64,000 nucleotides of DNA from positions 837,142 through 901,141 of the forward strand of contig NZ_AQXF01000001.1 in NCBI RefSeq assembly GCF_000375545.1, in the 5' to 3' direction. The notes under the pieces were generated by a model. The model did no database searches, was not told where the DNA came from, and worked only from the letters and a program-made list of their open reading frames with translations. The DNA comes from Kordiimonas gwangyangensis DSM 19435 = JCM 12864. Lineage in GTDB: Bacteria; Pseudomonadota; Alphaproteobacteria; Sphingomonadales; Kordiimonadaceae. Both the position numbers and the translations under genes were made by a program. The first letter of the stretch is position 1; every line of letters begins with the position of its first letter. Positions 1 to 9,701 of this stretch are shown piece by piece.

Positions 1-258
1 GCGCACTACAACAGGCTCGTGCGCCTGCCCTTCGGCCCAAGCCATGAGAAGATGTGGCGCGATGACGATGTCTATGATGTGGTGGTGGTCATTGGCCACA
101 ATGACAGCCCGGTGATCAAGGGCCTTGGCAGCGCCATTTTCATGCATGTAGCGCGGGAAGGCTATACGCCCACGGAAGGCTGCGTTGCGCTCACCCTCAA
201 AGACCTCACCCGCTTCCTGCGGCAGGTCGGCCCTGACGATAGCCTCAAAATCGGTTAG
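1..258 (+). CDS. L,D-transpeptidase (YkuD) family protein, 3' end only
   Basis: The gene enters the window already in frame at base 1 and ends at a TAG. The remaining 85 residues contain the YkuD signature: a histidine in a GSAIFMHV-type stretch followed by TEGCVAL, which holds the catalytic cysteine. Members of this family cross-link peptidoglycan stem peptides or attach proteins to them in the periplasm. The N-terminal half and any signal peptide are outside the window. Its stop overlaps the stop of the convergent PLP-protein gene by four bases. Confidence 0.85.
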   Translation, partial: AHYNRLVRLPFGPSHEKMWRDDDVYDVVVVIGHNDSPVIKGLGSAIFMHVAREGYTPTEGCVALTLKDLTRFLRQVGPDDSLKIG

Positions 259-926
259 CGGTAGTCGCGCGCGCCAAAGATGGCGGTGCCGACACGGATG
301 TCCGTCGCGCCCATGGCGGCAGCTAAGGCATAATCCCCGCTCATCCCCATTGACAGGCGCGGCAGCCCATGGCGTTTCGCCAGCTTCTTGAGAAGCGCGA
401 AGTGCATGGTTGGGTCCTCGTTTGCGGGTGGGATGCACATCAGGCCGACAACCTCAAGGCCAAGCGCCTTGCAGCCTGCCAGTAGCTCCGGCAGTTCCTC
501 AAGCGCGCAGCCGCCCTTCTGTTCCTCACGCCCCGTATTCACCTGGATATAGACCGGCAGCTTTTTACCCTGCTTCTCCATCTCGCCCGCGAGCGCTTTT
601 GCGAGCTTGAGGCGGTCAACCGAGTGGATTACGTCAAAAAGTGCGACCGCATTTGAGGCCTTGTTGGTTTGCAGGCCACCAATCAGGTGTAGTTCCACAT
701 CCTTATAGTCGGGCTTAAGCTCCCCCCAGCGTTCTTCCGCTTCCTGGACCCGGTTTTCGCCAAACACCCGGTGCCCGGCCTCAAGCGCGGCGCGTACTTT
801 CTCGATCGGCTGCACCTTGGAGACCGCAATCAGCTTTGGCTGGTTAATGGCGGTGTCCACATGTTTGCAAGTGCGTTCAATCTCGTGGCGGACAGCGTCG
901 ATATTGGCTTTGATGTCAGGCATCAT
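255..926 (-). CDS. YggS-family PLP homeostasis protein (PLPBP)
   Basis: This is a 223-aa single-domain protein that binds pyridoxal phosphate and buffers its level. The PLP lysine is expected at K37 in the conserved LIAVSKVQP stretch, and FGENRVQEA, LHLIGGLQTNK and SMGMSGDYALA are all family signatures. The reading frame extends upstream to 1355, but that part has no homology signal and covers the divergent gene, so I chose the Met-Met start at 926. The length fits the family (about 220-235 aa). Confidence 0.92.
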   Translation of the reverse strand: MMPDIKANIDAVRHEIERTCKHVDTAINQPKLIAVSKVQPIEKVRAALEAGHRVFGENRVQEAEERWGELKPDYKDVELHLIGGLQTNKASNAVALFDVIHSVDRLKLAKALAGEMEKQGKKLPVYIQVNTGREEQKGGCALEELPELLAGCKALGLEVVGLMCIPPANEDPTMHFALLKKLAKRHGLPRLSMGMSGDYALAAAMGATDIRVGTAIFGARDYR

Positions 927-995
927 GGCAGCGGCCTTCCCGGGGGCTATAAGGTTCATATTTGGCTTATGCACCCTATGTGCTACCACACGGCT

Positions 996-1595
996 ATGGT
1001 CAAGTTCATGCGCGAAAAAAATCGGCAGTTCCGTTTTCATCCGCTCGCCAAAGCGGCGGGTGTGGACATGCTCGTCTTTTGCACAGATGCCGCACGCGTG
1101 CCGGACCCTGCCAAAGTGATCGCAAAACTGCCCCAGGGCAGCATCGTTATCTGCCGTGATTATGAGCATCCGGACCGGGAGGCTTATGCGCGTGAGCTGC
1201 GCGCCATCACCCATAAAAATGGCCAGTTTCTGCTGGTTGCAGGCGATGTGGCGCTGGCGCGGCGCGTGGGCGCGGACGGTGTTCACCTGCCGGAGTATAT
1301 GCTTGGCGCGCGCCACATACTCAGTGGTTTTCGCCTTGTGACCGCGGCCTGTCATGGCAAGTTGGCCATGCGCCGTGCGGAGCAGCTTGGCGTGGATTTT
1401 ATCCTTGTTTCACCGGTGTTTAGCACGCGCAGCCACGCGAATGCCCGTACCCTTGGCCCGCACCGTTATGCGCGGCTCACATCCCGCACACTTTCCGCAC
1501 ACATTGCGCTCGGTGGCGTGAACGTGCGAACAGGGCGTGTGTTGCGTGGTTTAGGTCTCGCCGGTGTTGCGGCGATAGACGGATTATCTGATTGA
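996..1595 (+). CDS. thiamine phosphate synthase / TenI family protein
   Basis: This is a TIM-barrel protein of the ThiE/TenI superfamily. GDVALARRVGADGVHLPE matches the central ThiE motif, and ILVSPVFSTRSHANA and ALGGVN match its phosphate-binding end. ThiE joins the thiazole and pyrimidine halves of thiamine, whereas TenI paralogues have other roles. The N-terminal motif is poorly kept, so I cannot tell catalytic ThiE from a paralogue. Starts at 978, 996 and 1008 are all possible; I prefer 996. The gene is divergent from the YggS-type gene. Confidence 0.72.
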   Translation: MVKFMREKNRQFRFHPLAKAAGVDMLVFCTDAARVPDPAKVIAKLPQGSIVICRDYEHPDREAYARELRAITHKNGQFLLVAGDVALARRVGADGVHLPEYMLGARHILSGFRLVTAACHGKLAMRRAEQLGVDFILVSPVFSTRSHANARTLGPHRYARLTSRTLSAHIALGGVNVRTGRVLRGLGLAGVAAIDGLSD

Positions 1596-1605
1596 TAATA
1601 AGGGC

Positions 1606-2487
1606 TTAGAAGCTCAGCTTGCCGCCGAGGAAGACCATCTGCGACTTCTCGCCCGCTTCCGGGTGCAGCATCATGCGGCTGCCATAGTCATAGTAGCGCA
1701 CGCCGCCCTGCAGGCCGATATTGCCGGACAGGCGGTAGCTCGCGCCAAGCTCAACCGAGATGATGTTGCGGGCTTCATTCTCAATGCCGTAAAGGTCTGC
1801 GCCTTCCTTGTATTCATTGAGGCTGAGGCGCGCGGCCCAGCTTGTCGCCTGGTAGGAGAAGCCAACGCCGTAACCGGAAATGTCACGCTCGAAAAGGCTT
1901 TCCTGGCGCATCATCGACGCGTCCAGATTGAAGCCGGAGTAGCCAACGGTCACGCCGAAATTATAGTTCCGCTCCGCCATGTCGCTGGTCGCGAGTGGCG
2001 AAAGCGAAGGGATACCCTGCATCGACAGCCGGTAGTTGCTCTCGAGCGAGATCTCAAGCCCGGCAGCATGCGGGTTGCTGCTCAGCGGCAGGCTGAACCC
2101 GGTGCGCGAGGACGCGTCAAACAGGTCCTGGCCATAAGCACCGCGCACGAGTCCGTCAGGCGCGAGAAGCGAGGAGAAATCAGGGCGCTCGCCCGCATTA
2201 CCGATCACACCCATGCCGGGCTGCGGCGCGCTGCGGTCGCGAAGGTAAAAGAAACCATTGTCCTTCGCGCCAGAAGTATCGCGCAGGCTCAGTTCCAAGT
2301 CCTTGATTTCACCGGATTTTTCTTTTTCGTCCGTGGAGCGGATCTTTGCTACCTGCTCGGCGATGAAGAGATCGAGGCTCTGCATGAAACCGGTCGCTTC
2401 AAAACGAGCTTTATCCTCGGCTGCGGAGGCAACTGAGGTGCCGCAAACCATCAGGGCGGCAATTACCGATTTCAATACGTACTTCAT
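1606..2487 (-). CDS. outer-membrane beta-barrel protein, porin-like, unassigned
   Basis: The predicted product is 293 aa with a clear signal peptide (MKYVLKSVIAALMVCGTSVA, then cleavage near SAA). Next comes a charged segment that could be a short periplasmic helix. The C-terminal half has alternating hydrophobic strands (NYNFGVTVGYSG, GVGFSYQATSWAARL, LGASYRLSGNIGLQGGVRYYD) and ends in phenylalanine (GGKLSF), the usual signal for barrel assembly. I start it at the Met before the signal peptide, not at the more upstream in-frame Met. No substrate can be named. Confidence 0.72.
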   Translation of the reverse strand: MKYVLKSVIAALMVCGTSVASAAEDKARFEATGFMQSLDLFIAEQVAKIRSTDEKEKSGEIKDLELSLRDTSGAKDNGFFYLRDRSAPQPGMGVIGNAGERPDFSSLLAPDGLVRGAYGQDLFDASSRTGFSLPLSSNPHAAGLEISLESNYRLSMQGIPSLSPLATSDMAERNYNFGVTVGYSGFNLDASMMRQESLFERDISGYGVGFSYQATSWAARLSLNEYKEGADLYGIENEARNIISVELGASYRLSGNIGLQGGVRYYDYGSRMMLHPEAGEKSQMVFLGGKLSF

Positions 2488-2720
2488 GACCTTGGGGAGA
2501 CTCGCTCTCGTCGTTCCTTCCATGGTAAGGACTCTAGCCCCCAATATGCAAGATGGCTGGGCAAAAATAGGGCAGCCTGTGTCCTCGCTGCCACTATTTC
2601 ATCCACTTTCTGTCTGGTCAGGGCCTTTTATGGTCGCTATAACCCGCATTAAGCCATGGTTGCTCCACATTTCGAGTGTAGCACCCGTGTGACGATAAAA
2701 ACGAATCTACGGGGTGTAGC

Positions 2721-3161
2721 ATGCAGAATTTTGCCCGGACCGTTATGGCGCTGTCGCTTGTACTTGCGCTTGGTGCCTGTTCCGGATTGTTTGGCGGCAA
2801 GGATGACAAAGGCGCGGGGCTTGCCCCACGCACGACAGCGATTGGTGTGAACGGTTACCTCTGGCAGGCAACGCTCGACACCCTGTCCTTCATGCCTTTT
2901 GATCAGGTTGAGCCTTCGGGCGGTGTTATCACGACCGACTGGCACTCCACGGCTGATGCGCCGAACGAGCGCGTGAAAGTCACGGTGCAGTTCCTGTCGG
3001 AAGACCTGCGCTCGGACGCGATCCGCGTTTCCATCGTGCGCCAGGAGCGTGAAGAAGGTGGTGCGTGGCTCACGGTGCCCGTGCAGGCGTCCACCAAGCT
3101 TCAGGTTGAGGAATCCATCCTCGCCCGTGCCCGCCAGCTTCGCATCGCGAAACGCGGCTAA
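2721..3161 (+). CDS. DUF3576 domain lipoprotein
   Basis: The 146-aa product begins with a lipoprotein signal peptide whose lipobox is LGAC, so it should be lipidated on the cysteine and sit in the envelope. The mature part (NGYLWQATLDTLSFMPFDQVEP, then a GGVITTDW motif) matches DUF3576, which is common just upstream of leuS in Alphaproteobacteria. Its function is unknown. The gene lies 133 bp before leuS, with two GC-rich hairpins between them. Confidence 0.82.
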   Translation: MQNFARTVMALSLVLALGACSGLFGGKDDKGAGLAPRTTAIGVNGYLWQATLDTLSFMPFDQVEPSGGVITTDWHSTADAPNERVKVTVQFLSEDLRSDAIRVSIVRQEREEGGAWLTVPVQASTKLQVEESILARARQLRIAKRG

Positions 3162-3174
3162 CCAAGGCTTGCGC

Positions 3175-3232
3175 CCCGGCTGGTCGCAGCCGGGCCATAC
3201 CAGTTTCATCATGCGCCGGGCGTTTGCCCGGC
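3175..3232 (+). terminator. two GC-rich hairpins between the DUF3576 gene and leuS
   Basis: The first stem pairs CCCGGCTG (3175-3182) with CAGCCGGG (3187-3194). The second pairs GCCGGGC (3215-3221) with GCCCGGC (3226-3232) and is followed by a loosely T-rich stretch. They may terminate the DUF3576 transcript or partly attenuate leuS transcription. The T-tract is weak. Confidence 0.4.
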
Positions 3233-3294
3233 TCTTGCAGTTTTACAACATGCCGCCTGACCACAGGCAGCCATCCTGACCGAGACCAAAAAAC

Positions 3295-5859
3295 ATGTCG
3301 CGCTATAACGCTAAGGCCACCGAAGCCAAATGGCAGAAAGTCTGGAGTGAGGGCAAAACCTTCAAGACGGACAGCAAGTCAGACAAGCCCAAATATTATG
3401 TGCTTGAGATGTTCCCCTACCCATCGGGCCGTATCCATATGGGTCACGTGCGGAACTACACGCTAGGTGACGTTGTGGCGCGCTACCGCCGTGCAAACGG
3501 CTATGAGGTGCTGCACCCCATGGGTTGGGATGCGTTTGGTATGCCGGCGGAGAACGCGGCGATGGAACGCAAGGTCCACCCCGCTGACTGGACGTATGAC
3601 AATATCGCCAACATGCGCGACCAGCTGAAGCAGGTTGGCTTCGCGATTGATTGGGACCGCGAAATCGCGACCTGCGACGCCGAGTATTACGGCAAAGAAC
3701 AGCAGATCTTCATCGACTTTTTCAATGCGGGCCTTGTCTACCGCAAGGAAAGCTGGGTGAACTGGGACCCTGTGGACAATACCGTGCTCGCGAACGAGCA
3801 GGTGATTGACGGCAAGGGCTGGCGGTCTGGCGCGCAGGTTGAGCGCCGGAAACTGAGCCAATGGTTCCTCAAGATCACCGATTTTGCTGAAGAGCTGCTC
3901 GATGGTCTCAAGACGCTTGAGCGCTGGCCCGACAAAGTGCGCCTGATGCAGGAAAACTGGATCGGCCGTTCGGAAGGCCTCAAATTCGGCTTCGAGATTG
4001 CGGAAACCGGCGAGACCCTGCCGGTCTACACCACCCGCCCCGACACGCTGTTTGGTGCGAGCTTCTGTGCCATTGCGCCCGACCATCCGCTTGCCGCGAA
4101 GCTGGCGGAAGAAAACGCAGAACTGGCGGCGTTTGCCGAGGAGTGCCGCAAGACCGGCACCACGGAAGAGGCGATCGAGAAAGCAGAGAAGCGCGGCTTC
4201 AACACCGGCCTTCATGTGCGCCACCCGCTGGATAAGGATTGGCTGCTGCCGGTCTATGTGGCGAACTTCGTGCTGATGGATTATGGCACGGGCGCGATTT
4301 TCGCCTGCCCTGCCGGTGACCAGCGCGACCTTGATTTCGCCCGCAAATACGACCTGCCAGTGATCCCGGTGGTGCTGCCGGAAGGCGAAGACGCGAGTAC
4401 TTATGAGATCGGCACCGAGGCCTACACCGGCCCCGGCAAGATGTTCAACAGCCGCTTCCTCGACGGCATGGATGCCGCGGACGCCAAAGCGGCGCTGATC
4501 GACAAGGCAGAAGCCGAAGGTTGGGGTGAGCGTACCGTCAATTACCGCCTGCGCGACTGGGGTGTATCCCGCCAGCGTTACTGGGGCACGCCGATCCCGT
4601 TTGTGCACTGCGACGACTGCGGCGTGGTGCCGGTGCCCAGTGACGAGCTGCCAGTCAAACTGCCGGAGGATGTCTCCTTCGACAAACCGGGCAACCCGCT
4701 CGAGCATCATCCGACCTGGAAGCACACTAAATGTCCGTCCTGCGGCAAAAAAGCGGTGCGCGAGACCGACACGATGGACACATTTGTCGATTCGTCCTGG
4801 TATTTCCTGCGCTTCTGTACGCCGGACGCCGACGCGCCGTTTGAAAGCGACGTTGTCAACGAATGGCTCCCGGTCAAACAGTATATTGGCGGTGTAGAGC
4901 ATGCGATCCTGCACCTCCTCTATGCGCGGTTCTTCACCCGTGCGCTCAAGCACGTGGGCCGCACCAATATCGCGGAGCCGTTTGACGGCCTGTTCACGCA
5001 GGGCATGGTCACTCACGCCACTTACAAGGACAGCGACGACGAATGGGTGTTCCCGGAAGTGGTGCGTGCGCGGGATGACGGCTCGCTCTACCGGTCGGAT
5101 AACGGTCTTGAAGTGACCGAAGGCCGCATTGAGAAGATGTCCAAGTCGAAGAAAAACGTGGTCGACCCCGATGACATCATCGACCAGTACGGCGCTGATA
5201 CCGCGCGCTGGTTTGTGCTCTCGGACAGCCCGCCGGAGCGGGACCTCCTTTGGACCGAAGCAGGCATTGAAGGCGCATGGCGTTTTGCCCAGCGTGTATT
5301 CCGCCTTGTGGACACGCCGCCGGCACCGATTGGCGCGTACGGCGTGAAACCGCCTGCCGAGCTTTCGAAAACGGCAGAAAATCTGCGTAAAGCCACACAC
5401 AAGACCATCGAAGGTGTGACCGCGGATATCGAGAACCTGCACTTCAACAAGGCCGTTGCGCGCCTCTATGAATTCGCCAATGCCGTGGGCGGCAAATGCA
5501 CCGGCGATGGCGCGCCCGAAGCACTGCGTGAGGCGCTTGAAGCGCTCGTGCTGCTCGTCGCACCCATGATGCCGCACCTCGCGGAAGAGCTTTGGAAGAA
5601 GCTTGGTCACAAGGAACTGGTTGCCAACACGCCGTGGCCGAAGGCTGAGAAGGCTTTCACCGTGGACGACACGGTCAAGATGGCGGTGCAGGTGAACGGC
5701 AAACTGCGTGACACCATTGAGGTGCCCAAGGACATGCCGAAAGAAGAGGTTGAGAAAATCGCCCTCGCGTCCGAGAATGTGAAAAAGTTCACGGATGAAG
5801 GCACGATCCGCAAGGTCATTGTGGTGCCGGGCCGCATCGTCAACATCGTGGTAGGCTGA
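3295..5859 (+). CDS. leuS: leucine--tRNA ligase
   Basis: This is a full-length class I leucyl-tRNA synthetase of 854 aa. It carries the HIGH-type motif [11 protein letters not shown] at residues 41-51 and KMSKS at about 614-618. Between them is the CP1 editing insert with the threonine-rich stretch [12 protein letters not shown], and a C-terminal anticodon-binding domain follows. The family length is about 860 aa. Its TGA overlaps the ATG of lptE (ATGA-type overlap), so the two genes are probably translationally coupled. Confidence 0.98.
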   Translation: MSRYNAKATEAKWQKVWSEGKTFKTDSKSDKPKYYVLEMFPYPSGRIHMGHVRNYTLGDVVARYRRANGYEVLHPMGWDAFGMPAENAAMERKVHPADWTYDNIANMRDQLKQVGFAIDWDREIATCDAEYYGKEQQIFIDFFNAGLVYRKESWVNWDPVDNTVLANEQVIDGKGWRSGAQVERRKLSQWFLKITDFAEELLDGLKTLERWPDKVRLMQENWIGRSEGLKFGFEIAETGETLPVYTTRPDTLFGASFCAIAPDHPLAAKLAEENAELAAFAEECRKTGTTEEAIEKAEKRGFNTGLHVRHPLDKDWLLPVYVANFVLMDYGTGAIFACPAGDQRDLDFARKYDLPVIPVVLPEGEDASTYEIGTEAYTGPGKMFNSRFLDGMDAADAKAALIDKAEAEGWGERTVNYRLRDWGVSRQRYWGTPIPFVHCDDCGVVPVPSDELPVKLPEDVSFDKPGNPLEHHPTWKHTKCPSCGKKAVRETDTMDTFVDSSWYFLRFCTPDADAPFESDVVNEWLPVKQYIGGVEHAILHLLYARFFTRALKHVGRTNIAEPFDGLFTQGMVTHATYKDSDDEWVFPEVVRARDDGSLYRSDNGLEVTEGRIEKMSKSKKNVVDPDDIIDQYGADTARWFVLSDSPPERDLLWTEAGIEGAWRFAQRVFRLVDTPPAPIGAYGVKPPAELSKTAENLRKATHKTIEGVTADIENLHFNKAVARLYEFANAVGGKCTGDGAPEALREALEALVLLVAPMMPHLAEELWKKLGHKELVANTPWPKAEKAFTVDDTVKMAVQVNGKLRDTIEVPKDMPKEEVEKIALASENVKKFTDEGTIRKVIVVPGRIVNIVVG

Positions 5860-6353
5860 TGAAAAAACTTGGCGCGTTTGCTCTCCTGCTTCTTCTGACC
5901 GCATGCGGTTTCCGTCCGCTCTATGAGGCGGACGGTTCTTCGGGCGCAATGCAGGAGCATCTGGCCAGTATCGAGGTGGCACCCATTCCGGACCGCCTCG
6001 GCCAGCAGATGCGCAACCGGCTTCTCGACCGGCTGAACACCGGCGGTGTGCCGCGTTACCGGCTTGAGGTCAGCCTCGCGCAGGAAAGCGAAGGTTACGG
6101 CATCCGCCCTGACGCTGCCGCGACGCAGGAACAGCTGACCATGTTCGCAACCGTTAAACTGGTGGACCTGAACGGCGAGGGGCTGGTATTTGAGGAAAAC
6201 ATGCGCTCCACCACGTCCTATGACCTCGTGCTTTCGGACTATGCGATCCTGACCCGGCGTGAGGATAGCGCGCGCCGCCTTGTGCTTGAGCTCGCGGAAC
6301 GTATCCACCGCCGCCTCGCCATCCACTTCAGCAAAGCAGACGCAGAAGAGTGA
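5859..6353 (+). CDS. lptE: LPS-assembly lipoprotein LptE
   Basis: This 164-aa lipoprotein has signal sequence [20 protein letters not shown]; the LTAC lipobox and the following GFRPLY are the classic LptE N-terminus. LptE sits inside the LptD barrel and helps place lipopolysaccharide in the outer membrane. Its position between leuS and holA is the conserved arrangement in proteobacteria. The start overlaps the leuS stop, and its own TGA overlaps the GTG start of holA. Confidence 0.93.
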   Translation: MKKLGAFALLLLLTACGFRPLYEADGSSGAMQEHLASIEVAPIPDRLGQQMRNRLLDRLNTGGVPRYRLEVSLAQESEGYGIRPDAAATQEQLTMFATVKLVDLNGEGLVFEENMRSTTSYDLVLSDYAILTRREDSARRLVLELAERIHRRLAIHFSKADAEE

Positions 6354-7369
6354 AACCGAAGCCAAGGGACATACCGGCGATCCTCAAGTCGCTTGACCCC
6401 AAGGTTCGAGCGGTGCTGATTTTCGGCCGGGATGACGGCCTCGTGCGTGAGCGCGCCGAGAAGATCGGCAAGCAGATCACGCCTGACCTTTCTGACCCCT
6501 TTCAGGTCGCGCGCCCCACAGCATCAGACATCAAGGAAAGCCCGAGCATCCTGCTCGACGAAGTCGCCGCACTTTCGATGATGGGCGGCAGGCGCCTCAT
6601 CCGCCTTGAAGGTGCAGGCAATGAGGCGACAGATGCGGTCAAGCTTGTGCTGGATAGTGAGCTCGGTGATGGCCTTCTGGTTATCACAGCGGGTGACCTC
6701 AAGCCCACTTCAAGCCTCAGGAAACTCATGGAAGGTGCCAAAAACGGCATCGCCATCGCCTGTTACGAGGACAGCGCGCAGGACTTGATGGGCCTCGTGC
6801 AGTCGGTGCTTTCAGAGGCACGGCTCAGTGCCACACAGGATGCGGTGGCTTACCTTGTTGATAACCTTGGTGGTGACCGCATGGTCTCGCGAAGTGAGCT
6901 CGACAAGCTGGTGCTTTATATGGGCGCGGGCGGTGGGCAGGTAACGATCGAGGATGCCAAGGCCTGTGTGGGCGACACGGCTGCGCTTGGCCTTAACCAG
7001 ATCGCGGAAGCGGTGACGGCAGGCAACCTCAAGCAGCTTGAACGTTTCCTTGAGCGCGCGTGGACGGCAGGCGAAAGTGCCATCGCCATCATCCGCACGC
7101 TCCAGAACCGCATGATGCGTATCCATCTGGCGCGTGGCTATATGGAACAGGGTATGAGCGCAAACGATGCTGTCGGCAAGCTGCGCCCGCCGGTGTTTTT
7201 TGGTGAGCGTGACCGGTTTGTCGGCGAAGTTAGTCGCTGGGGTACAAGGAAGGTCGAGATGGCGCTTGAAATCCTGCTTGAGGCCGAGCTTGACTGCAAG
7301 ACCACCGGCAACCCGGCGGATGTGATTTGTGCGCGCGCGCTCCTGCGCCTCGCCAAGGCGGCGAAATGA
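6350..7369 (+). CDS. holA: DNA polymerase III subunit delta
   Basis: This 339-aa protein matches HolA, the clamp-loader delta subunit that opens the sliding clamp. Recognisable parts are the N-terminal AAA+-like fold (VRAVLIFGRDDGLVRERAEKI), the central VIFYHED-type region and the C-terminal collar domain with repeated alanine/leucine helices. It starts at GTG (6350), overlapping the lptE stop as GTGA. Its own stop overlaps the ATG of the GDSL gene. The chain leuS-lptE-holA is a strong chromosomal marker. Confidence 0.95.
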   Translation: MKPKPRDIPAILKSLDPKVRAVLIFGRDDGLVRERAEKIGKQITPDLSDPFQVARPTASDIKESPSILLDEVAALSMMGGRRLIRLEGAGNEATDAVKLVLDSELGDGLLVITAGDLKPTSSLRKLMEGAKNGIAIACYEDSAQDLMGLVQSVLSEARLSATQDAVAYLVDNLGGDRMVSRSELDKLVLYMGAGGGQVTIEDAKACVGDTAALGLNQIAEAVTAGNLKQLERFLERAWTAGESAIAIIRTLQNRMMRIHLARGYMEQGMSANDAVGKLRPPVFFGERDRFVGEVSRWGTRKVEMALEILLEAELDCKTTGNPADVICARALLRLAKAAK

Positions 7370-7941
7370 CCATGCGCATCGGCTTTTTTGGTGACAGTTT
7401 CATCGCTGGCATTGGCGACCCTGAAGGCAAAGGCTGGGTTGGTCGCGTGTGTGAGCGCGCGGGCATCACCGCCATCAACTTCGGTGTGGGCGGCGACACG
7501 GGGGAAGATATCCTCGCACGCTGGCGGCGTGAGGCCGAGGGCGCACACCTTGACCGTATTGTATTCTCCTTTGGCGCCAATGACTGTTTGCTGACCGAGC
7601 GTAAGCGCATCCGTGTGGGGCAGGTGGACCGCCTCAAGATCGCCAAAACCCTGATGGTGGATGCGGCGCGTGTTGCACCTGTGCTGTTCGTGAGCCCGCT
7701 TCCCATCGCTGGTGACAAAGCGGCCACCACCCGTATTGGCGAGATGGCGCGGCAGCTCATCACCTTCACGCGCCTTCATAAAACGCCTTATGTGAATATC
7801 TTTGAGGCCGTGAACGCCGCATCCATGTGGCACGAGGAAGCCATGGCTGCGGACGGTGCCCACCCCGGTGCGATGGGGTACGAGCTTGTTGCAAGCCTTG
7901 TGGAAGAAAGCCCTGAGTGGCAGGCGTGGTTGAAGGATTAA
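7366..7941 (+). CDS. GDSL/SGNH-type lipase or esterase
   Basis: The 191-aa product shows the SGNH hydrolase blocks: GDS at residues 9-11 (nucleophile Ser11), a glycine in NFGVGGDTGED (block II), GANDC (block III) and DGAHPGAMGY (block V, with Asp and His). It lacks a signal peptide, so it is probably cytoplasmic. The ATG overlaps the holA stop (ATGA), so the gene ends a four-gene coupled chain. It converges with the following regulator; their stops overlap by four bases. Confidence 0.88.
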   Translation: MTMRIGFFGDSFIAGIGDPEGKGWVGRVCERAGITAINFGVGGDTGEDILARWRREAEGAHLDRIVFSFGANDCLLTERKRIRVGQVDRLKIAKTLMVDAARVAPVLFVSPLPIAGDKAATTRIGEMARQLITFTRLHKTPYVNIFEAVNAASMWHEEAMAADGAHPGAMGYELVASLVEESPEWQAWLKD

Positions 7942-8906
7942 ACTGACGCCTGCATGCCGTGCAGCTTGCGGTAGGCCGTGGGGCTGAGGCCGAAGCGTTT
8001 TTCAAACACCTGAATAAGCCGGGCCGACGAGCCGAAGCCAGATGACGCGGCGACGGATTTGACCGGCATATCTGGCTTCTCCAGCAGCGCGCGGGCAGCA
8101 TCAAGGCGCAGGCGCTCAAGGTAACGCGCGGGCGTCGTGCCCATCTCGGCGACAAACTTGCGGTGGAAGCTGCGTTCGCTCATGCCTGCAGCGTCTGCGG
8201 CGTCAGTCACGCTGATATTCCCGCCCATATTCTGGCTCATCCAGTCTACTGCCTTTGCAATCGTCGAGGTGCTTTTCACTTGTCCCTCAAGAAGCGCGCT
8301 GAACTGGCTCTGGAAACCAGGCCTGCGGGCATAAACCACAAGGCGTCGGGCAATTTCCATGGCGAGTTTGCGGCCATGGTCGCGCTCCACAATGGCAAGG
8401 CTCATGTCGATACCTGCGGTCACACCAGCCGAGGTCCAGAATCGCCCGTCTTCCACATAAAGCGCTTCCTCATCCACCTTGATGTCCGGGTAAAGGCGCG
8501 CGAGTGCGCGGGTCGAGCGCCAGTGTGTGGCCGCCCGTTTGCCCGCAAGCACGCCAGCCGCCGCAAGCAGGAATGTGCCTGTGCATACGCTCGCCACCCG
8601 CTCCGCCCCGTCTGCCATGGTTTTGACCCATGCGCGCAAAGCGTTGTCTTCAGCGGCTTTCCGAATGCCGTCACCGCCTGCCACAATGAAGGTGTGTACC
8701 GGGCCTGCTATCTCCGTATAGGGCACAGTCTCAAGCCGGATGCCACAGCACATGGCGGTGGAGGTGCCCTCCGGGCTCGCCAGCGTGATGTCATACTCCG
8801 CGCGGCCATAAGCTTTGTTCACGGAGGCAAAGACCTGCGCGGGGCCGGTCACGTCCAGTATCTGGGCATGATCAAAACAAAGAATAACCAGCTTTTTGGT
8901 GCTCAT
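7938..8906 (-). CDS. GlxA-family transcriptional regulator (DJ-1/PfpI + AraC HTH)
   Basis: This 322-aa regulator has an N-terminal DJ-1/PfpI-like domain (about residues 5-190), including the VASVCTGTFLLAAAG nucleophile-elbow region. A C-terminal AraC HTH pair follows (about 215-315: AADAAGMSERSFHRKF, then GFGSSARLIQVFEKRFG). Such GlxA/FtrA-type proteins sense small amidated or nitrile metabolites and activate nearby genes. It is divergent from a stand-alone DJ-1/PfpI gene, with an inverted repeat between them that is the probable operator. Confidence 0.92.
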   Translation of the reverse strand: MSTKKLVILCFDHAQILDVTGPAQVFASVNKAYGRAEYDITLASPEGTSTAMCCGIRLETVPYTEIAGPVHTFIVAGGDGIRKAAEDNALRAWVKTMADGAERVASVCTGTFLLAAAGVLAGKRAATHWRSTRALARLYPDIKVDEEALYVEDGRFWTSAGVTAGIDMSLAIVERDHGRKLAMEIARRLVVYARRPGFQSQFSALLEGQVKSTSTIAKAVDWMSQNMGGNISVTDAADAAGMSERSFHRKFVAEMGTTPARYLERLRLDAARALLEKPDMPVKSVAASSGFGSSARLIQVFEKRFGLSPTAYRKLHGMQASV

Positions 8907-8914
8907 GGCTTTAG

Positions 8915-8960
8915 CCCTTTGGCAGAAATCATAAATAAAATGTCATATCTGCCAAAAGGG
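8915..8960. promoter_or_regulatory. inverted-repeat operator between the GlxA-type regulator and the DJ-1 gene
   Basis: CCCTTTGGCAGA (8915-8926) is mirrored by TCTGCCAAAAGGG (8948-8960) with one extra A in the right arm. The AT-rich centre between them is 21 bp. It sits in the 104-bp divergent gap, only 9 bp from the start of the regulator gene, so autoregulation plus control of the DJ-1 gene is the natural reading. Confidence 0.6.
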
Positions 8961-9010
8961 ATCAAGCGTAAGCTTTTCAGAGATCCCGATCATAACAGCG
9001 AGATAAGATC

Positions 9011-9682
9011 ATGAGCATCACCATTGGCTTCCTGCTATTCCCCGACATGACCAACCTGGACTTTGCCGGGCCTTTTGAAGTGTTTTCGCAAGTACCGGGC
9101 GCAAAGGTTCACCTTGTTGCCAAGTCCATTGATGCCGTCACGGCTGACAAAGGCCTGCGGCTCCTACCTGACACGACGTTTGCCGACTGCCCGCAGCTTG
9201 ATGTGCTCTGTGTGCCCGGTGGCCCGCATGTGGATTTTCTTTTCAGTGATACAGAAACCCTGTCGTTCCTCAAGAAGCAGGGTGACGGCGCCAAATATGT
9301 CACGTCCGTCTGCACCGGTTCGCTCATCCTTGGCGCGGCAGGGCTCCTTGAGGGCTACAAAGCCACGTCGCACTGGACATCGGTAGACATGCTGTCCCAC
9401 TTCGGCGTGGTCGCGACCAAAGGCCGTGTGGTCAAGGACCGGAACCGTATCACGGGCGGCGGCGTGACCGCGGGGATCGATTTTGCCATCTCCGTCGCGG
9501 CAGAGCTTGTGGGTGAACAGGTGGCGAAGATGATCCAGCTCGGGCTTGAATATAACCCGGCGCCGCCCTTTGTTGGTGGTCACCCTGATGTAGCGGAGCC
9601 TGAGATCGTCGCGGCGGTCGGTACCATCATGCGCGAACGGCTGGACCGACGGCGCGCAGCCGTGGGTAATTTTGCGGCCTGA
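9011..9682 (+). CDS. DJ-1/PfpI family protein (isonitrile hydratase-like)
   Basis: The 223-aa single-domain protein has the DJ-1/PfpI fold, with the nucleophile Cys101 in TSVCTGSLILGAAG and the TSHW segment typical of the InhA/isonitrile-hydratase branch. It lacks the HTH that its divergent neighbour carries on the same domain. The pair looks like an enzyme and its own sensor built from one fold. The substrate is unknown; isonitriles or glyoxal-type electrophiles are possibilities from the family. Confidence 0.85.
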   Translation: MSITIGFLLFPDMTNLDFAGPFEVFSQVPGAKVHLVAKSIDAVTADKGLRLLPDTTFADCPQLDVLCVPGGPHVDFLFSDTETLSFLKKQGDGAKYVTSVCTGSLILGAAGLLEGYKATSHWTSVDMLSHFGVVATKGRVVKDRNRITGGGVTAGIDFAISVAAELVGEQVAKMIQLGLEYNPAPPFVGGHPDVAEPEIVAAVGTIMRERLDRRRAAVGNFAA

Positions 9683-9701
9683 TGGCCTTCACAAACGAAA
9701 A

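Noticed and set aside
1663..2436. A plus-strand frame over the outer-membrane protein gene
   Set aside because: The minus-strand product has a signal peptide and a barrel-type C-terminus; the plus frame does not look like a protein.
3463..5982. An 839-codon frame on the minus strand over leuS
   Set aside because: leuS on the plus strand has all synthetase motifs; the reverse frame is a long shadow of GC-rich codons without domain features.
8163..9014. A 283-codon plus frame opposite the GlxA-type regulator
   Set aside because: The minus frame has clear DJ-1 and AraC motifs; the plus frame has none and runs through the operator.
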